Assembly: GCF_002453355.1 (NCBI RefSeq)
Contig: NZ_DKGQ01000010.1
Span: forward strand, 1 to 42,483
Direction: 5' to 3'
From: Psychrobacter sp. UBA6766
GTDB taxonomy: Bacteria; Pseudomonadota; Gammaproteobacteria; Pseudomonadales; Moraxellaceae
DNA: 42,483 nucleotides
Below the pieces are notes generated by a model that was not told where the DNA came from, made no database searches, and saw nothing but the letters and a program-made list of their open reading frames with translations. A program made the position numbers and the translations under genes. Below, in pieces: positions 25,640 to 35,219 of this stretch; within the stretch, counting starts at the first letter, position 1; every line of letters starts with the position of its first letter.

Positions 25640-26308
25640 ATGAAATACACATTAACAAAAGCCAACCCTGATGCAGATGTCTATCCTGCACAGACCAGTC
25701 AGACGGTCAATGATCCTATCGAAGATGAAGTCAATAAAAACGTCTTTATGGGTCGTCTTGAAGACCTTATCCATTCAACAGCAAACTGGGGACGAAAGAA
25801 CTCCCTTTGGCCATTTAACTTTGGTACCTCTTGTTGCTATGTCGAATACGCCACTACTTTAACTGCAGTTCACGATTTGTCTCGCTTTGGTGCCGAAGTT
25901 ATTCGTGCCTCGCCTCGTCAGGCGGACGTGATGATTGTCGCTGGTACTTGCTTTATCAAAATGGCACCTGTTATTCAGCGCCTTTATGAGCAAATGTTAG
26001 AGCCAAAATGGGTCATTTCGATGGGTGCTTGTGCCAACTCTGGTGGTATGTATGACATTTATTCTGTGGTTCAAGGCGTTGATAAAATTATCCCTGTCGA
26101 TGTTTATGTGCCAGGTTGTCCGCCGCGACCAGAAGCGCTGATTCAAGGTTTGATGCTGTTGCAAGAGTCTATTACTAAAGAGCGTCGTCCGCTGGGAATC
26201 CATGTCAATGAGCAAGGTATTTACCAGCCGCAAATGACGCCTGAGCGTGATCGTAAACAAGCGGATCGTATCGCTGTGAAAAACTTGCGAAGCCCAGATA
26301 GCATTTAA
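25640..26308 (+). CDS. nuoB: NADH-quinone oxidoreductase subunit B
   Basis: NuoB carries cluster N2, the [4Fe-4S] centre that passes electrons to quinone, at the foot of the peripheral arm. The ligand cysteines are visible: the adjacent pair in FGTSCCYVEYA, one in VAGTCFIKMAP and one in VPGCPPRPEAL. MGACANSGGMYD is also conserved. The protein is 222 aa from ATG 25640, chosen because AAGG lies 9 nt upstream; an in-frame TTG at 25631 would add three residues. It has a polar N-terminal extension of about 25 residues before the conserved ENVFMGRLEDL-like region. Confidence 0.97.
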   Translation: MKYTLTKANPDADVYPAQTSQTVNDPIEDEVNKNVFMGRLEDLIHSTANWGRKNSLWPFNFGTSCCYVEYATTLTAVHDLSRFGAEVIRASPRQADVMIVAGTCFIKMAPVIQRLYEQMLEPKWVISMGACANSGGMYDIYSVVQGVDKIIPVDVYVPGCPPRPEALIQGLMLLQESITKERRPLGIHVNEQGIYQPQMTPERDRKQADRIAVKNLRSPDSI

Positions 26309-26526
26309 GCCATGAGCGTTTAGCCAAACCGTATTTAAGCATGAAGTATTTAAACGAAAAGCATCTTATTTGCTGGTTTGGCTCAATCATTAATAATCCG
26401 TAAAATTGCGCAGTACGCATATATTCATCATGATTCAGTTATGATTTGCATATCTCGGTCTTGTTTAGCAGAGTTCGGTTATGTTTCATATAGCTTAATT
26501 ATGATTAATGAAGGAATACATCATTC
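26309..26526. other. Gap between nuoB and nuoCD with a 9-bp inverted repeat
   Basis: The 218-nt gap is large for a nuo operon. AGCCAAACC (26322-26330) and GGTTTGGCT (26375-26383) are exact reverse complements separated by 44 nt that contain a direct repeat of GTATTTAA. Further on, TTATGATTTGCATAT- and TTATGTTTCATAT-like segments repeat. It may hold an mRNA-processing structure or an internal promoter. Confidence 0.5.
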
Positions 26527-28317
26527 ATGGTCACGGTAGTCGAAAACATAGATCTTAACAACATGGATCCTAAAATTAAGCCTGTTCCAGCGGTTATTGC
26601 CGAGCTTGAGCAGAAGTATGCCGGTAAGTTTGTCGTGCAGCACACTATTGATGAGATTCCAACGGTTTGGGTCGCGCGTGCTGATTTACTCGATATCCTT
26701 TTATACCTGCGTAAATTGCCAAAGCCTTATGTCATGCTATTTGACTTGTCAGCGATAGATGAGCGTTTACGTCAACATCGTCAAGGCTTGCCTGAGAGTG
26801 ACTTTACAGTGTTTTATCACTTGATGTCGCTTGAGCGAAATAGCGATGTGCGCATCAAAGTCGCCCTAAGCGAAGATGATCTTAATGTACCGAGCGCGAC
26901 CAAAATTTGGCCAAATGCCAACTGGTACGAGCGCGAAGTGTGGGATATGTTCGGAATTGTCTTTAGCGGCCATCCGCATTTAACCCGTATTTTATTGCCA
27001 AAATATTGGGAAGGTCATCCACTGCGTAAAGAATATCATGCGCGGGCGACTGAGTTTACTCCTTATTTCTTAAATAACGCTAAACAACAATACGAGCAAG
27101 AAAACTTGCGTTTTATCCCTGAAGAATGGGGAATGAAGCGCTCGGGCCGCGATGAAGACTTTATGTTCTTAAATATCGGTCCTAACCATCCATCGGCTCA
27201 CGGTGCATTCCGCTTGGTGTTACAGCTTGACGGTGAAGAAGTCGTCGATTGTATCCCTGATATTGGCTATCACCACCGCGGCGCCGAAAAGATGGCTGAG
27301 CGTCAAACGTGGCACTCGTATATTCCTTATACCGACCGTATCGACTATCTCGGCGGCGTCATGAATGAGCTGCCGTATGTCATGTCGGTCGAAAAACTTG
27401 CTGGAATTACGGTGCCGCCGCGTGCTGAGACCATCCGTGTGATGATGAGTGAGTTTTTCCGAATAACCAATAATTTACTCTTTGTCGGTACTTTTATCCA
27501 AGATGCTGGCGGTATGACACCGGTATTCTATATGTTTACCGACCGCCAAAAAGCCTATGACGTCATCGAAGCGGTGACGGGTTACCGAATGCACCCAGCG
27601 TGGTTCCGAATCGGCGGTACAGCACACGATTTACCGCGCGGCTGGCAGCGTTTGGTTCGCGAGTTCTTGGACTGGATGCCAAAACGCTTGGATGAATACG
27701 TTAAAGCAGCCCTACAAAATAGTGTGCTAAAAGGTCGTACCCAAGGCGTTGCCCAGTACAATACCAAACAAGCATTAGCGTGGGGCGTCACAGGTGCGGG
27801 GTTACGTGCAACAGGATTGGATTTCGATTTACGTAAAGCGCGTCCTTACATGGGCTACGAGAATTACGACTTTGAAGTGCCAGTTGGTCATAACGGCGAT
27901 GCTTATGATCGCTGCATGGTAAAAATCGAAGAGATGCGCCAGTCGTTACGTATCATCCGTCAATGTATGGATAATATGCCGCAAGGTCCTTATAAGGCGG
28001 ATCATCCGCTTGCAGTTCCACCGCCAAAAGACCGTACCTTAAACGATATCGAGACCTTGATTAACCACTTTATCTCCGTGTCTTGGGGTCCTGTCATGCC
28101 AGCGGGTGAGTGTGCCACCATTATAGAGGCAACCAAAGGCCTAAACAGTTATTACATTACCTCGGATAAAGCAACGATGAGCTACCGTACTCGCATACGT
28201 ACGCCGACATTTCCGCATTTGCAGCAGATGCCATCAGTCATTAATGGTTCACTGGTGTCCGATGCCATTATGTATTTGGCGTCGATTGATATTGTGATGG
28301 CGGATTGTGACCGTTAG
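26527..28317 (+). CDS. nuoCD: NADH-quinone oxidoreductase fused subunit CD
   Basis: This 596-aa protein joins NuoC (about residues 1-190, with NWYEREVWDMFGIVFSGHPHLTRILLP) to NuoD (from about 210, with LNIGPNHPSAHGAFRLVLQLDGEEV and IGYHHRGAEKMAE). The same fusion occurs in E. coli and other gammaproteobacteria. NuoD helps form the quinone cavity at the junction of the two arms. The end, MPSVINGSLVSDAIMYLASIDIVMADCDR, is typical. AAGGA lies 11 nt before the ATG. A 162-nt gap with a compound hairpin separates it from nuoE. Confidence 0.98.
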   Translation: MVTVVENIDLNNMDPKIKPVPAVIAELEQKYAGKFVVQHTIDEIPTVWVARADLLDILLYLRKLPKPYVMLFDLSAIDERLRQHRQGLPESDFTVFYHLMSLERNSDVRIKVALSEDDLNVPSATKIWPNANWYEREVWDMFGIVFSGHPHLTRILLPKYWEGHPLRKEYHARATEFTPYFLNNAKQQYEQENLRFIPEEWGMKRSGRDEDFMFLNIGPNHPSAHGAFRLVLQLDGEEVVDCIPDIGYHHRGAEKMAERQTWHSYIPYTDRIDYLGGVMNELPYVMSVEKLAGITVPPRAETIRVMMSEFFRITNNLLFVGTFIQDAGGMTPVFYMFTDRQKAYDVIEAVTGYRMHPAWFRIGGTAHDLPRGWQRLVREFLDWMPKRLDEYVKAALQNSVLKGRTQGVAQYNTKQALAWGVTGAGLRATGLDFDLRKARPYMGYENYDFEVPVGHNGDAYDRCMVKIEEMRQSLRIIRQCMDNMPQGPYKADHPLAVPPPKDRTLNDIETLINHFISVSWGPVMPAGECATIIEATKGLNSYYITSDKATMSYRTRIRTPTFPHLQQMPSVINGSLVSDAIMYLASIDIVMADCDR

Positions 28318-28422
28318 AGGTCTACGGTGATGCGTTTACCGTCATCATCGTTCATAAGTGTTTAATCCTAAAAGTAAAACACGTTTATTAATATGTTATC
28401 GCCAGACTGGCACACCAAAACG

Positions 28423-28452
28423 CTGTTAAGACGCCAAGCGTCATATAAACAG
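28423..28452 (+). repeat. Compound hairpin upstream of nuoE
   Basis: CTGTT (28423-28427) pairs with AACAG (28448-28452), enclosing GACGC-CAA-GCGTC (28430-28442). It lies 27 nt before the nuoE start in the 162-nt gap after nuoCD. There is no T-tract, so it is not a terminator; processing, stability or translational control are possible. Confidence 0.45.
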
Positions 28453-28479
28453 TGGGCTGAGTGAGGAAAGAAGAAGATT

Positions 28480-28989
28480 ATGAGAATTGTTTCCGATAAA
28501 ATGCCAAAAGTAGATGTGGCAAGTATTTTAACCGCTGAAGAAATTGCGGCTATCCATGAGTATATGCATCATTATCCCCATCCACGGGCAGCGTCTTTAG
28601 ATGCGCTAAAAATTGTGCAAAAGCGTAACGGCTGGGTCGATGATGCACAAGTGAATGCCATTGCCAATATTCTAAACATCCCTGTGACCGACATGGATGG
28701 GGTGGCAACCTTTTTTAACCGTATTTACCGCCAGCCAGTCGGTCGTCATGTCATCCTTATTTGTGACTCGGTCGCTTGTTATTTGACAGGCTATGAAGCA
28801 CTGGCGGCTGAATTAAAAGCGCAGCTGGGCATCGACTATGGTCAGACAACCCCTGACAACCGCTTTACGCTATTGCCGATTTGTTGTTTGGGTAACTGTG
28901 ATAAAGGCCCTGCGGTATTGATTAATGAAGATACCTATGGCCCTGTCCAGCCCTCTGAGGTCGCCCAATTGTTGGAGCTATACGCATGA
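28480..28989 (+). CDS. nuoE: NADH-quinone oxidoreductase subunit E
   Basis: NuoE holds the [2Fe-2S] cluster N1a beside the NADH site. The 169 aa show both ligand pairs: ICDSVACYLTG and the CCLGNCDKGPAVLIN segment. The N-terminal helical part contains HYPHPRAASLDALKIVQKRNGWV, typical of the thioredoxin-like 24-kDa family. GAGGAAAG lies upstream of the ATG. It overlaps nuoF by four bases (ATGA), implying translational coupling. Confidence 0.97.
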   Translation: MRIVSDKMPKVDVASILTAEEIAAIHEYMHHYPHPRAASLDALKIVQKRNGWVDDAQVNAIANILNIPVTDMDGVATFFNRIYRQPVGRHVILICDSVACYLTGYEALAAELKAQLGIDYGQTTPDNRFTLLPICCLGNCDKGPAVLINEDTYGPVQPSEVAQLLELYA

Positions 28990-30410
28990 GTTTAACGATT
29001 TCTGAGCAGATTGCTCGTCGCGGCCAAGGCAAAGCGCCTAGCCAATTAAATGACCAGCGCATTCCTGTTTATGGCGATAAAGCGACTGCTACTAGCGAAA
29101 CCAAACCATTAACATGGCGCTTAGCACACCACGATGCAGTCCTAGACTTAGCGACTTATGAATCATTACGTGGATTTGAAGCCTTAAAAATGGCGTTAAA
29201 CCAATCGCCAGATGACACTTTAAATACCATTAAAGAAGCGGTGGTAAAAGGTCGCGGCGGTGCAGGATTCCCAGCTGGAATCAAATGGTCGCTGATGGCG
29301 CCACCCGATGGCGGTCCACGCTATCTAGTCTGTAATGCCGATGAGATGGAACCGGGAACCTTTAAAGATCGTTTATTGATGGAGCGGCTGCCGTTTCAGC
29401 TTATCGAAGGAATGCTGATTTCAGCTTATGCGATTGGTGCAACGGCAGGTTATATCTTTATTCGCGGTGAATATATCTTAGCAGCAGAGCGCCTAACGGC
29501 TGCGCTTGAAGAATTGCGTGCCAATAATTTGGTCGGCGACAATATTTTAGGGTCAGACTTTAGCTTTGACTTGCACGTTCATACTGGCGCTGGTCGTTAT
29601 ATTTGTGGTGAAGAAACCGCTTTGATTAACTGTCTTGAAGGTCGCCGTGCTAACCCTCGAACCAAACCGCCATTTCCACAAGTAGCAGGTGCATGGGGAC
29701 GTCCGACTGTGGTCAATAACGTTGAAACCTTGCACAACGTTTCAGCCATTATTTTACACGGCAGCAAATGGTATCAAGATCTACCAAAAGCCAAAGGTGT
29801 GGTCGAAACCCCAGGAACTAAGCTATTTGGTTGCTCGGGTTTGGTCAATGATCCGGGTCTTTGGGAGTTGCCATTTGGCTATACTGCGCGTGAAATTATT
29901 GAAGATTTTGCTGGCGGAATGCAGGAAGGTCGCAAATTAAAAGCTTGGTTACCCGGCGGCGCCTCAACCGATTTTTTAACGGCAGAGCATTTAGATACGG
30001 TCGTTGATTTTGATACCATTCAAAAAGCTGGAAGCCGAATGGGAACCGGTCTGATTATGGTGGTTGATGAAGAGCAAGACATGGTACCGTTACTGCGTAA
30101 CCTTGAGGTTTTCTTCCAACGTGAATCGTGCGGTTGGTGTACACCGTGCCGAGATGGCTTACCGTGGGGCGTCAAGCTGCTGACTGCTATCAATGATGGT
30201 CAAGGTCAAATCGGTGATGTTGAGAAGCTTGAGGAGTTAACCCGTGATTTATGGATCGGTAAAACCTTTTGCGCTCATGCCCCAGGTGCGATGGAACCAC
30301 TGATGAGTGCAATTAAATATTTCCGTCCTGAGTTCGATCAAAAAATTGCGCAGGCGGTTGGTGTAGAAGTCATTGAGGCTGCAGCCCATCAACAGCCAGA
30401 TGTGAAATAA
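28986..30410 (+). CDS. nuoF: NADH-quinone oxidoreductase subunit F
   Basis: NuoF binds NADH and FMN and carries cluster N3, the entry point for electrons. In the 474 aa the nucleotide-binding GRGGAGFPAGIKW, the FMN-associated CNADEMEPGTFKDR, and the N3 ligands SCGWCTPCRDG plus Cys in TFCAHAPGA are all present. It starts inside the last codons of nuoE and ends 10 nt before nuoG. The N-terminus carries a polar lead-in of about 50 residues before the conserved LATYESLRGFEALKMAL. Confidence 0.98.
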   Translation: MSLTISEQIARRGQGKAPSQLNDQRIPVYGDKATATSETKPLTWRLAHHDAVLDLATYESLRGFEALKMALNQSPDDTLNTIKEAVVKGRGGAGFPAGIKWSLMAPPDGGPRYLVCNADEMEPGTFKDRLLMERLPFQLIEGMLISAYAIGATAGYIFIRGEYILAAERLTAALEELRANNLVGDNILGSDFSFDLHVHTGAGRYICGEETALINCLEGRRANPRTKPPFPQVAGAWGRPTVVNNVETLHNVSAIILHGSKWYQDLPKAKGVVETPGTKLFGCSGLVNDPGLWELPFGYTAREIIEDFAGGMQEGRKLKAWLPGGASTDFLTAEHLDTVVDFDTIQKAGSRMGTGLIMVVDEEQDMVPLLRNLEVFFQRESCGWCTPCRDGLPWGVKLLTAINDGQGQIGDVEKLEELTRDLWIGKTFCAHAPGAMEPLMSAIKYFRPEFDQKIAQAVGVEVIEAAAHQQPDVK

Positions 30411-30420
30411 GGAGAACGGC

Positions 30421-33400
30421 ATGGCAGTCATACATATTGATGGAACCACTGTCGAAGTAGATAGCAGCGACAACTTGCTCCAAGCCTGTTTGTCACTTGG
30501 CATTGATGTGCCGTATTTTTGTTATCACCCAGCCTTAGGTTCAGTCGGCTCTTGCCGTCAGTGTGCGGTTAAGCAATACCAAAATAAAGAAGATATGGAA
30601 GCAGGTCGCGGTCGCCTAGTGATGTCATGTATGGTCGCTCCTGGCGATGATATGTATATCTCGGTTACTGACGATGAAGCCAAAGCGTTTCGTAAATCGA
30701 TGGTTGAGCTATTGATGGTCAACCATCCGCATGATTGTCCAACTTGTGAAGAGGGCGGACATTGTCATCTACAAGACATGACTTATATGTCAGGTCATAG
30801 CCGTCGTCGCTATCGCTTTACCAAGCGCACCCATCATAACCAAGAGCTTGGGCCATTTATCGCTCATGAAATGAACCGCTGTATCGCTTGCTACCGCTGC
30901 GTCCGTTTTTATAAAGACTACGCAGGCGGCGAAGATTTGGGCGTTTATGGCTCAAATGAGCGCGTTTATTTTGGTCGTGATAAAGATGGTCAGTTTGAAA
31001 GTGAGTTTTCAGGAAACTTAACCGAAGTTTGCCCAACGGGTGTGTTTACTGATAAGACGCATTCGGAGCGCTATAACCGTAAATGGGATATGCAGTATGC
31101 ACCAAGCATCTGTCATGGCTGCTCAGCGGGTTGTAACATCTCGGCGGGTGAGCGTTATGGCGAATTGCGCCGTATTGAAAACCGCTATAATGGTGAAGTA
31201 AACCGTTACTTCTTATGTGACCGTGGTCGCTTCGGTTATGGTTATGTCAATCGTGAAGATCGTCCAACACAAGCGCTCGAACGTATTAATGATAAGCATG
31301 TCAAAATTAATGTCGGTTATGCCCTCGATGAAACCATCAAGCGTGTCAAAGATAAAAAAGTCATCGGTATTGGCTCACCACGTGCCAGCCTTGAAACTAA
31401 CTTTGCGCTAAAAAATATGGTCGGCTTTGAGAATTTCTCAACGGGTCTTAATCATCAGCAGCAAAATTTGGTCAATAAATGTATTGAAGTGCTCAGCACC
31501 GAGGGGATTTATAATCCTGGAATGGCTGATATCGAAAGTCATGATGCGGTATTAATCTTAGGTGAAGATATTACCCAGACTTCATCGCGTGTGGCGTTAT
31601 CGATTCGTCAAGCGGCAAAAAATGAAGCGATTAAGATGGCGGCAGCGACCAAAACCCAGTCTTGGTTGGCAGAGCCGGTCAAACGCATTGGTCAAGGTGT
31701 TCAAAGCCCAGTATATGTCATCGATGTTATCCAAACCAAGCTCGAAGATATTAGTAAAGTCAGCGTCGTTGCAACGCCTGAAGATATTACTAAGCTTGGC
31801 TTTAAAGTGGCTGATGAAATTGCGAATTTTGCTGATGATTTGAAAAAAATAGCAGATCCGAAAACAGCAGAACAAGATGCCAATATTGATACTAATGTTG
31901 ACGGTATGAAAGCTTTAGCACAGCAAATCGCTTATGACTTGATTCAGGCCGATAAACCGTTAGTGGTTTCGGGAACGAGCTTATCATCGACTGCATTGAT
32001 AGAAGCAGCGGCGCAAATTACCCAAGCGTTGACCCAAAAGCGTGCAGCGATTAAAGCCACTGAGCAACAGCAGATCGAAGCGCATAACGCTAAAACCCGT
32101 GATGAACAGCTTCGTGATGAACAAGTCCGTACGGCTAAAAAACAGGCGCAAACTGAACAGCCTGAAGAAGATAAAGAACTAGCAGCAAAACCGGCCAAAC
32201 CTGAAACGGGAACGGACAAAGAAGCGCAAGACGATATCGAGCGTGAGCCTGCAAGCAAGCCTGAGCTAAAAGAGGTGAATAAAAACTATCACGCTCAAGC
32301 CGGAATTTACTTAGCCGTTCCTGATGCCAATAGCGTCGGCGTTTGTATGCTAGGGGGTCAATCCGTCGAAGAGTTGTTGGCGACTGATTTCGATGTCGTC
32401 ATCGTTGCTGAAAATCAGCTAACGGATGCTATTGATGCCCATAAATTAACTCAGCTACTGACGGATAAAACCGTTATCGCGTTGGATCATCAGCTACTTG
32501 ATTGGCATAAAGATGTCGATATCGTCTTGCCAGCCGCAAGCTTTGCTGAAGCGGATGGTACACTCATATCAGCTGAAGGCCGTGCGCAGCGCTTCTTCCA
32601 AGTTTATGATAATAATTATTATCATCCAATGAGCGGTATTAAAGAAGGCTGGCGCTGGTTACATGCCGTGCACAGCAGCTTAGAAGGTCGTGATGTCGAT
32701 TGGACATTGCTGGATGATGTCATCAATGCGCTAATCGCCACTCATCCTAAGCTTGCTGGTATTAAAGATGCTGCTCCTGATGCCGATTATCGTATTAATG
32801 GTCTTAAAATTGCCCGTCAGCCGCGTCGTTATTCAGGTCGTACCTCGATGCGCGCGCCAATATCTGTTCATGAGCCAATGCAGCCAAAAGATTTGGATAC
32901 TGGTTTAACCTTTTCGATGGAAGGCTATAGTGGTAAACAAACCCCAAGCTCTATGATTCCTTTTGCTCGCGCTGCTGGCTGGAACTCACCGCAAGCGTGG
33001 AATAAATACCAAGATAAAGTTGGTGGTAGCCTTAGAAATGGTGATCCAGGTGTTCGTCTGTTTGATCAATTAGAGCGTCTTGCTACGCGTCAATATGTTG
33101 CTCCAGAATTTAATTCGGTAACGACGACAGATATGCAACAAGGGCAAGCAAAACTGGTGCCTATCTATAATCTTTATGCCAGCTCAATGATGGCATCGCG
33201 TAGTCCGGTCGTCGCTGAGCAGTTACCTGTCGCCGCATGGCGCGTGGGTATTGACGATGCCAAAGAATGGGGTCTTGCTGCTGGCGATTATCTGGCGGTT
33301 GAGATTGATAATCAGCAGATTACTTTACCTGTTGAGCTTGTTGGCTATTTAGCAGAAGGCTGTATCGGCTATCCAGTCGGGCAGGTGAGTATTATCCATC

Positions 33401-33543
33401 CATCAATGCCAGCTTCGGTACGTAAAGTTGATGCGCCGGTAACGATGCTCGGCAGTATGGCCAGTGACAGCTCTTTAACGAGTGATAAAAATAACCGCGC
33501 CACGTCAGTAAGCACAGCGCCGACCACCACACAGGAGGTGTAA
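30421..33543 (+). CDS. nuoG: NADH-quinone oxidoreductase subunit G with extra charged linker
   Basis: NuoG is the largest peripheral-arm subunit. The N-terminal ferredoxin part has YFCYHPALGSVGSCRQC and later MSCMV for N1b, HPHDCPTCEEGGHC for N5 and CIACYRCVRF with EVCPTG for N4. The next domain keeps a full N7 set (CHGCSAGC and a later FLCDRG), as in E. coli. The rest is the molybdopterin-oxidoreductase-like domain without a cofactor. At 1040 aa it exceeds E. coli NuoG (908 aa); much of the excess is a Gln/Glu/Lys/Ala-rich stretch at about residues 540-620 that looks disordered. It has a normal ribosome binding site (AAGGAG) in the 10-nt gap after nuoF. Confidence 0.97.
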   Translation: MAVIHIDGTTVEVDSSDNLLQACLSLGIDVPYFCYHPALGSVGSCRQCAVKQYQNKEDMEAGRGRLVMSCMVAPGDDMYISVTDDEAKAFRKSMVELLMVNHPHDCPTCEEGGHCHLQDMTYMSGHSRRRYRFTKRTHHNQELGPFIAHEMNRCIACYRCVRFYKDYAGGEDLGVYGSNERVYFGRDKDGQFESEFSGNLTEVCPTGVFTDKTHSERYNRKWDMQYAPSICHGCSAGCNISAGERYGELRRIENRYNGEVNRYFLCDRGRFGYGYVNREDRPTQALERINDKHVKINVGYALDETIKRVKDKKVIGIGSPRASLETNFALKNMVGFENFSTGLNHQQQNLVNKCIEVLSTEGIYNPGMADIESHDAVLILGEDITQTSSRVALSIRQAAKNEAIKMAAATKTQSWLAEPVKRIGQGVQSPVYVIDVIQTKLEDISKVSVVATPEDITKLGFKVADEIANFADDLKKIADPKTAEQDANIDTNVDGMKALAQQIAYDLIQADKPLVVSGTSLSSTALIEAAAQITQALTQKRAAIKATEQQQIEAHNAKTRDEQLRDEQVRTAKKQAQTEQPEEDKELAAKPAKPETGTDKEAQDDIEREPASKPELKEVNKNYHAQAGIYLAVPDANSVGVCMLGGQSVEELLATDFDVVIVAENQLTDAIDAHKLTQLLTDKTVIALDHQLLDWHKDVDIVLPAASFAEADGTLISAEGRAQRFFQVYDNNYYHPMSGIKEGWRWLHAVHSSLEGRDVDWTLLDDVINALIATHPKLAGIKDAAPDADYRINGLKIARQPRRYSGRTSMRAPISVHEPMQPKDLDTGLTFSMEGYSGKQTPSSMIPFARAAGWNSPQAWNKYQDKVGGSLRNGDPGVRLFDQLERLATRQYVAPEFNSVTTTDMQQGQAKLVPIYNLYASSMMASRSPVVAEQLPVAAWRVGIDDAKEWGLAAGDYLAVEIDNQQITLPVELVGYLAEGCIGYPVGQVSIIHPSMPASVRKVDAPVTMLGSMASDSSLTSDKNNRATSVSTAPTTTQEV

Positions 33544-33544
33544 T

Positions 33545-34594
33545 TTGCAAGTTACCCGTATTATCCCTGATGTGCCAAGCTTTTTGGCTGGTATGATGAC
33601 CTTTGATACTTGGTCGATACTATTTATGGTCGTGCAAGCGTTGGTTATCTTCTTAGTGGTCGTTATTGTGGCAGCGTTGATGATCGTTTATGAGCGCCGA
33701 ATGCTAGCGTTGTGGCAAGACCGTTATGGTCCAAACCGTGTCGGTCCGTTTGGCTCGCTGCAGCTGGTTGCTGATATGTTGAAAATCTTCTTTAAAGAAG
33801 ATTGGACGCCAAACTTTACCGATAAGTTTATGTTTACCTTGGCACCCGCAGTTGCCATGTTTACCGCTTTGGCATCCTTTGCCATTATTCCTATTTCACC
33901 AACCCTTGGTGTTGCTGATTGGGATATCGGTATTTTATTCTTCTTTGCTATGGCCGGTATTGCAGTTTATGCCGTGATGTTTGGTGGCTGGGCCTCTGCC
34001 AATAAATTCTCATTACTTGGCGGATTACGGTCAGCGGCGCAAACCATCAGTTATGAAGTTTTCTTAGGGTTATCATTGATGGGCGTTGTGGCGCTAACGG
34101 GCTCATTTAATCTACGTGAAATCGTTGAATCACAAATGGACGGCTGGTATATCATTCCACAGTTTTTTGGCTTTTTAACTTTTGTTGTGGCTGGTGTTGC
34201 TGTAACCCATAGACATCCATTTGATCAGCCAGAAGCAGAGCAAGAATTGGCCGAAGGGTATCATGTTGAATACTCTGGTATGAAATTTGGTATGTTCTTT
34301 ATTGGTGAGTATGTCAACGTCGTACTGATTTCAGCATTGATGACGTGTCTGTTTTTTGGCGGCTGGCTTGCGCCATTTAATTTAGATATTCCTTTTGTTC
34401 CACCAGCTTTTTGGTTCATGATTAAGACGTTATTCTTTATGACCATGTTTATTTTGGCACGCGGTTCGCTCATTCGTCCGCGCTACGATCAGGTGATGAA
34501 CTTTGGCTGGAAAGTCTGCCTGCCGATAACCTTAATTAATTTATTGGTTACTGCCGCAGTAATTTTGATCTTTTCCCCGACACCAATAGTGTAG
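33545..34594 (+). CDS. nuoH: NADH-quinone oxidoreductase subunit H, TTG start
   Basis: NuoH (349 aa) is the membrane subunit that forms most of the quinone channel. Family motifs include RYGPNRVGPFGSLQLVADMLKIFFKEDWTP after helix 1 and HRHPFDQPEAEQELAEGYHVEYSG, the Glu-rich loop facing the quinone cavity. About eight transmembrane helices are visible. The start codon is TTG at 33545: a perfect AGGAGGTG (33533-33540) lies 6 nt upstream, and nuoG ends one base before. The next in-frame ATGs, at residues 17-18, lack such a site. Confidence 0.95.
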   Translation: MQVTRIIPDVPSFLAGMMTFDTWSILFMVVQALVIFLVVVIVAALMIVYERRMLALWQDRYGPNRVGPFGSLQLVADMLKIFFKEDWTPNFTDKFMFTLAPAVAMFTALASFAIIPISPTLGVADWDIGILFFFAMAGIAVYAVMFGGWASANKFSLLGGLRSAAQTISYEVFLGLSLMGVVALTGSFNLREIVESQMDGWYIIPQFFGFLTFVVAGVAVTHRHPFDQPEAEQELAEGYHVEYSGMKFGMFFIGEYVNVVLISALMTCLFFGGWLAPFNLDIPFVPPAFWFMIKTLFFMTMFILARGSLIRPRYDQVMNFGWKVCLPITLINLLVTAAVILIFSPTPIV

Positions 34595-34670
34595 TTGTGA
34601 ATAATTATTGGTAATCATCAGTATGATATTAATGATGAATTAGGGTAAAGATAATAAGGATAATAACCCC

Positions 34671-35219
34671 ATGTTTCATAGCATAAAAAAGATTATCGTT
34701 GGTTTCTATACTATTATCCGCAGTATGTGGATGGTCAATAGTCACGCCATCAGACCGCGCGATACCATTCTTTATCCAGAAGAGCCTGTGCCAGTTCCGC
34801 CGCGCTTTCGTGGCCGTATTATATTGTCTCGCGATCCTGACGGTGATGAGCGCTGCGTTGCTTGTAATTTATGCGCGGTTGCCTGTCCAGTTGCCTGTAT
34901 CTCTTTGCAAAAAGCAGAGCGTGAAGATGGTCGCTGGTATCCAGAATTTTTCCGCATCAACTTTTCACGTTGTATCTTCTGTGGATTGTGTGAAGAAGCT
35001 TGTCCGACGACGGCGATTCAGATGACGCCTGACTTTGAGATGGGCGAATATGTCCGTCAAAACTTGGTCTATGAGAAAGAGCATTTGCTGATTTCAGGAC
35101 CAGGTAAATATCCCGATTATAACTATTATCGCGTGACGGGAATGGCGGTAGCAGATAAACCAAAAGGCGCGGCGCAAAACGAAGCTGCACCGATTGATCT
35201 AAGGAGCTTGCTACCATGA
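34671..35219 (+). CDS. nuoI: NADH-quinone oxidoreductase subunit I
   Basis: NuoI is the two-cluster ferredoxin-like subunit linking the peripheral chain to N2. Both [4Fe-4S] motifs (N6a and N6b) are present: ERCVACNLCAVACPVACI and SRCIFCGLCEEACPTTAI. The 182 aa match the family length. AAGGA precedes the ATG by about 20 nt, so the ribosome binding site is not ideal. It follows nuoH after 76 nt and overlaps nuoJ by four bases. Confidence 0.97.
   Translation: MFHSIKKIIVGFYTIIRSMWMVNSHAIRPRDTILYPEEPVPVPPRFRGRIILSRDPDGDERCVACNLCAVACPVACISLQKAEREDGRWYPEFFRINFSRCIFCGLCEEACPTTAIQMTPDFEMGEYVRQNLVYEKEHLLISGPGKYPDYNYYRVTGMAVADKPKGAAQNEAAPIDLRSLLP

Noticed and set aside
31944..32258. 104-aa Ser/Cys-rich minus-strand frame inside nuoG
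   Set aside because: It is the mirror of the Gln/Glu/Lys/Ala-rich NuoG linker and has no independent start signal.
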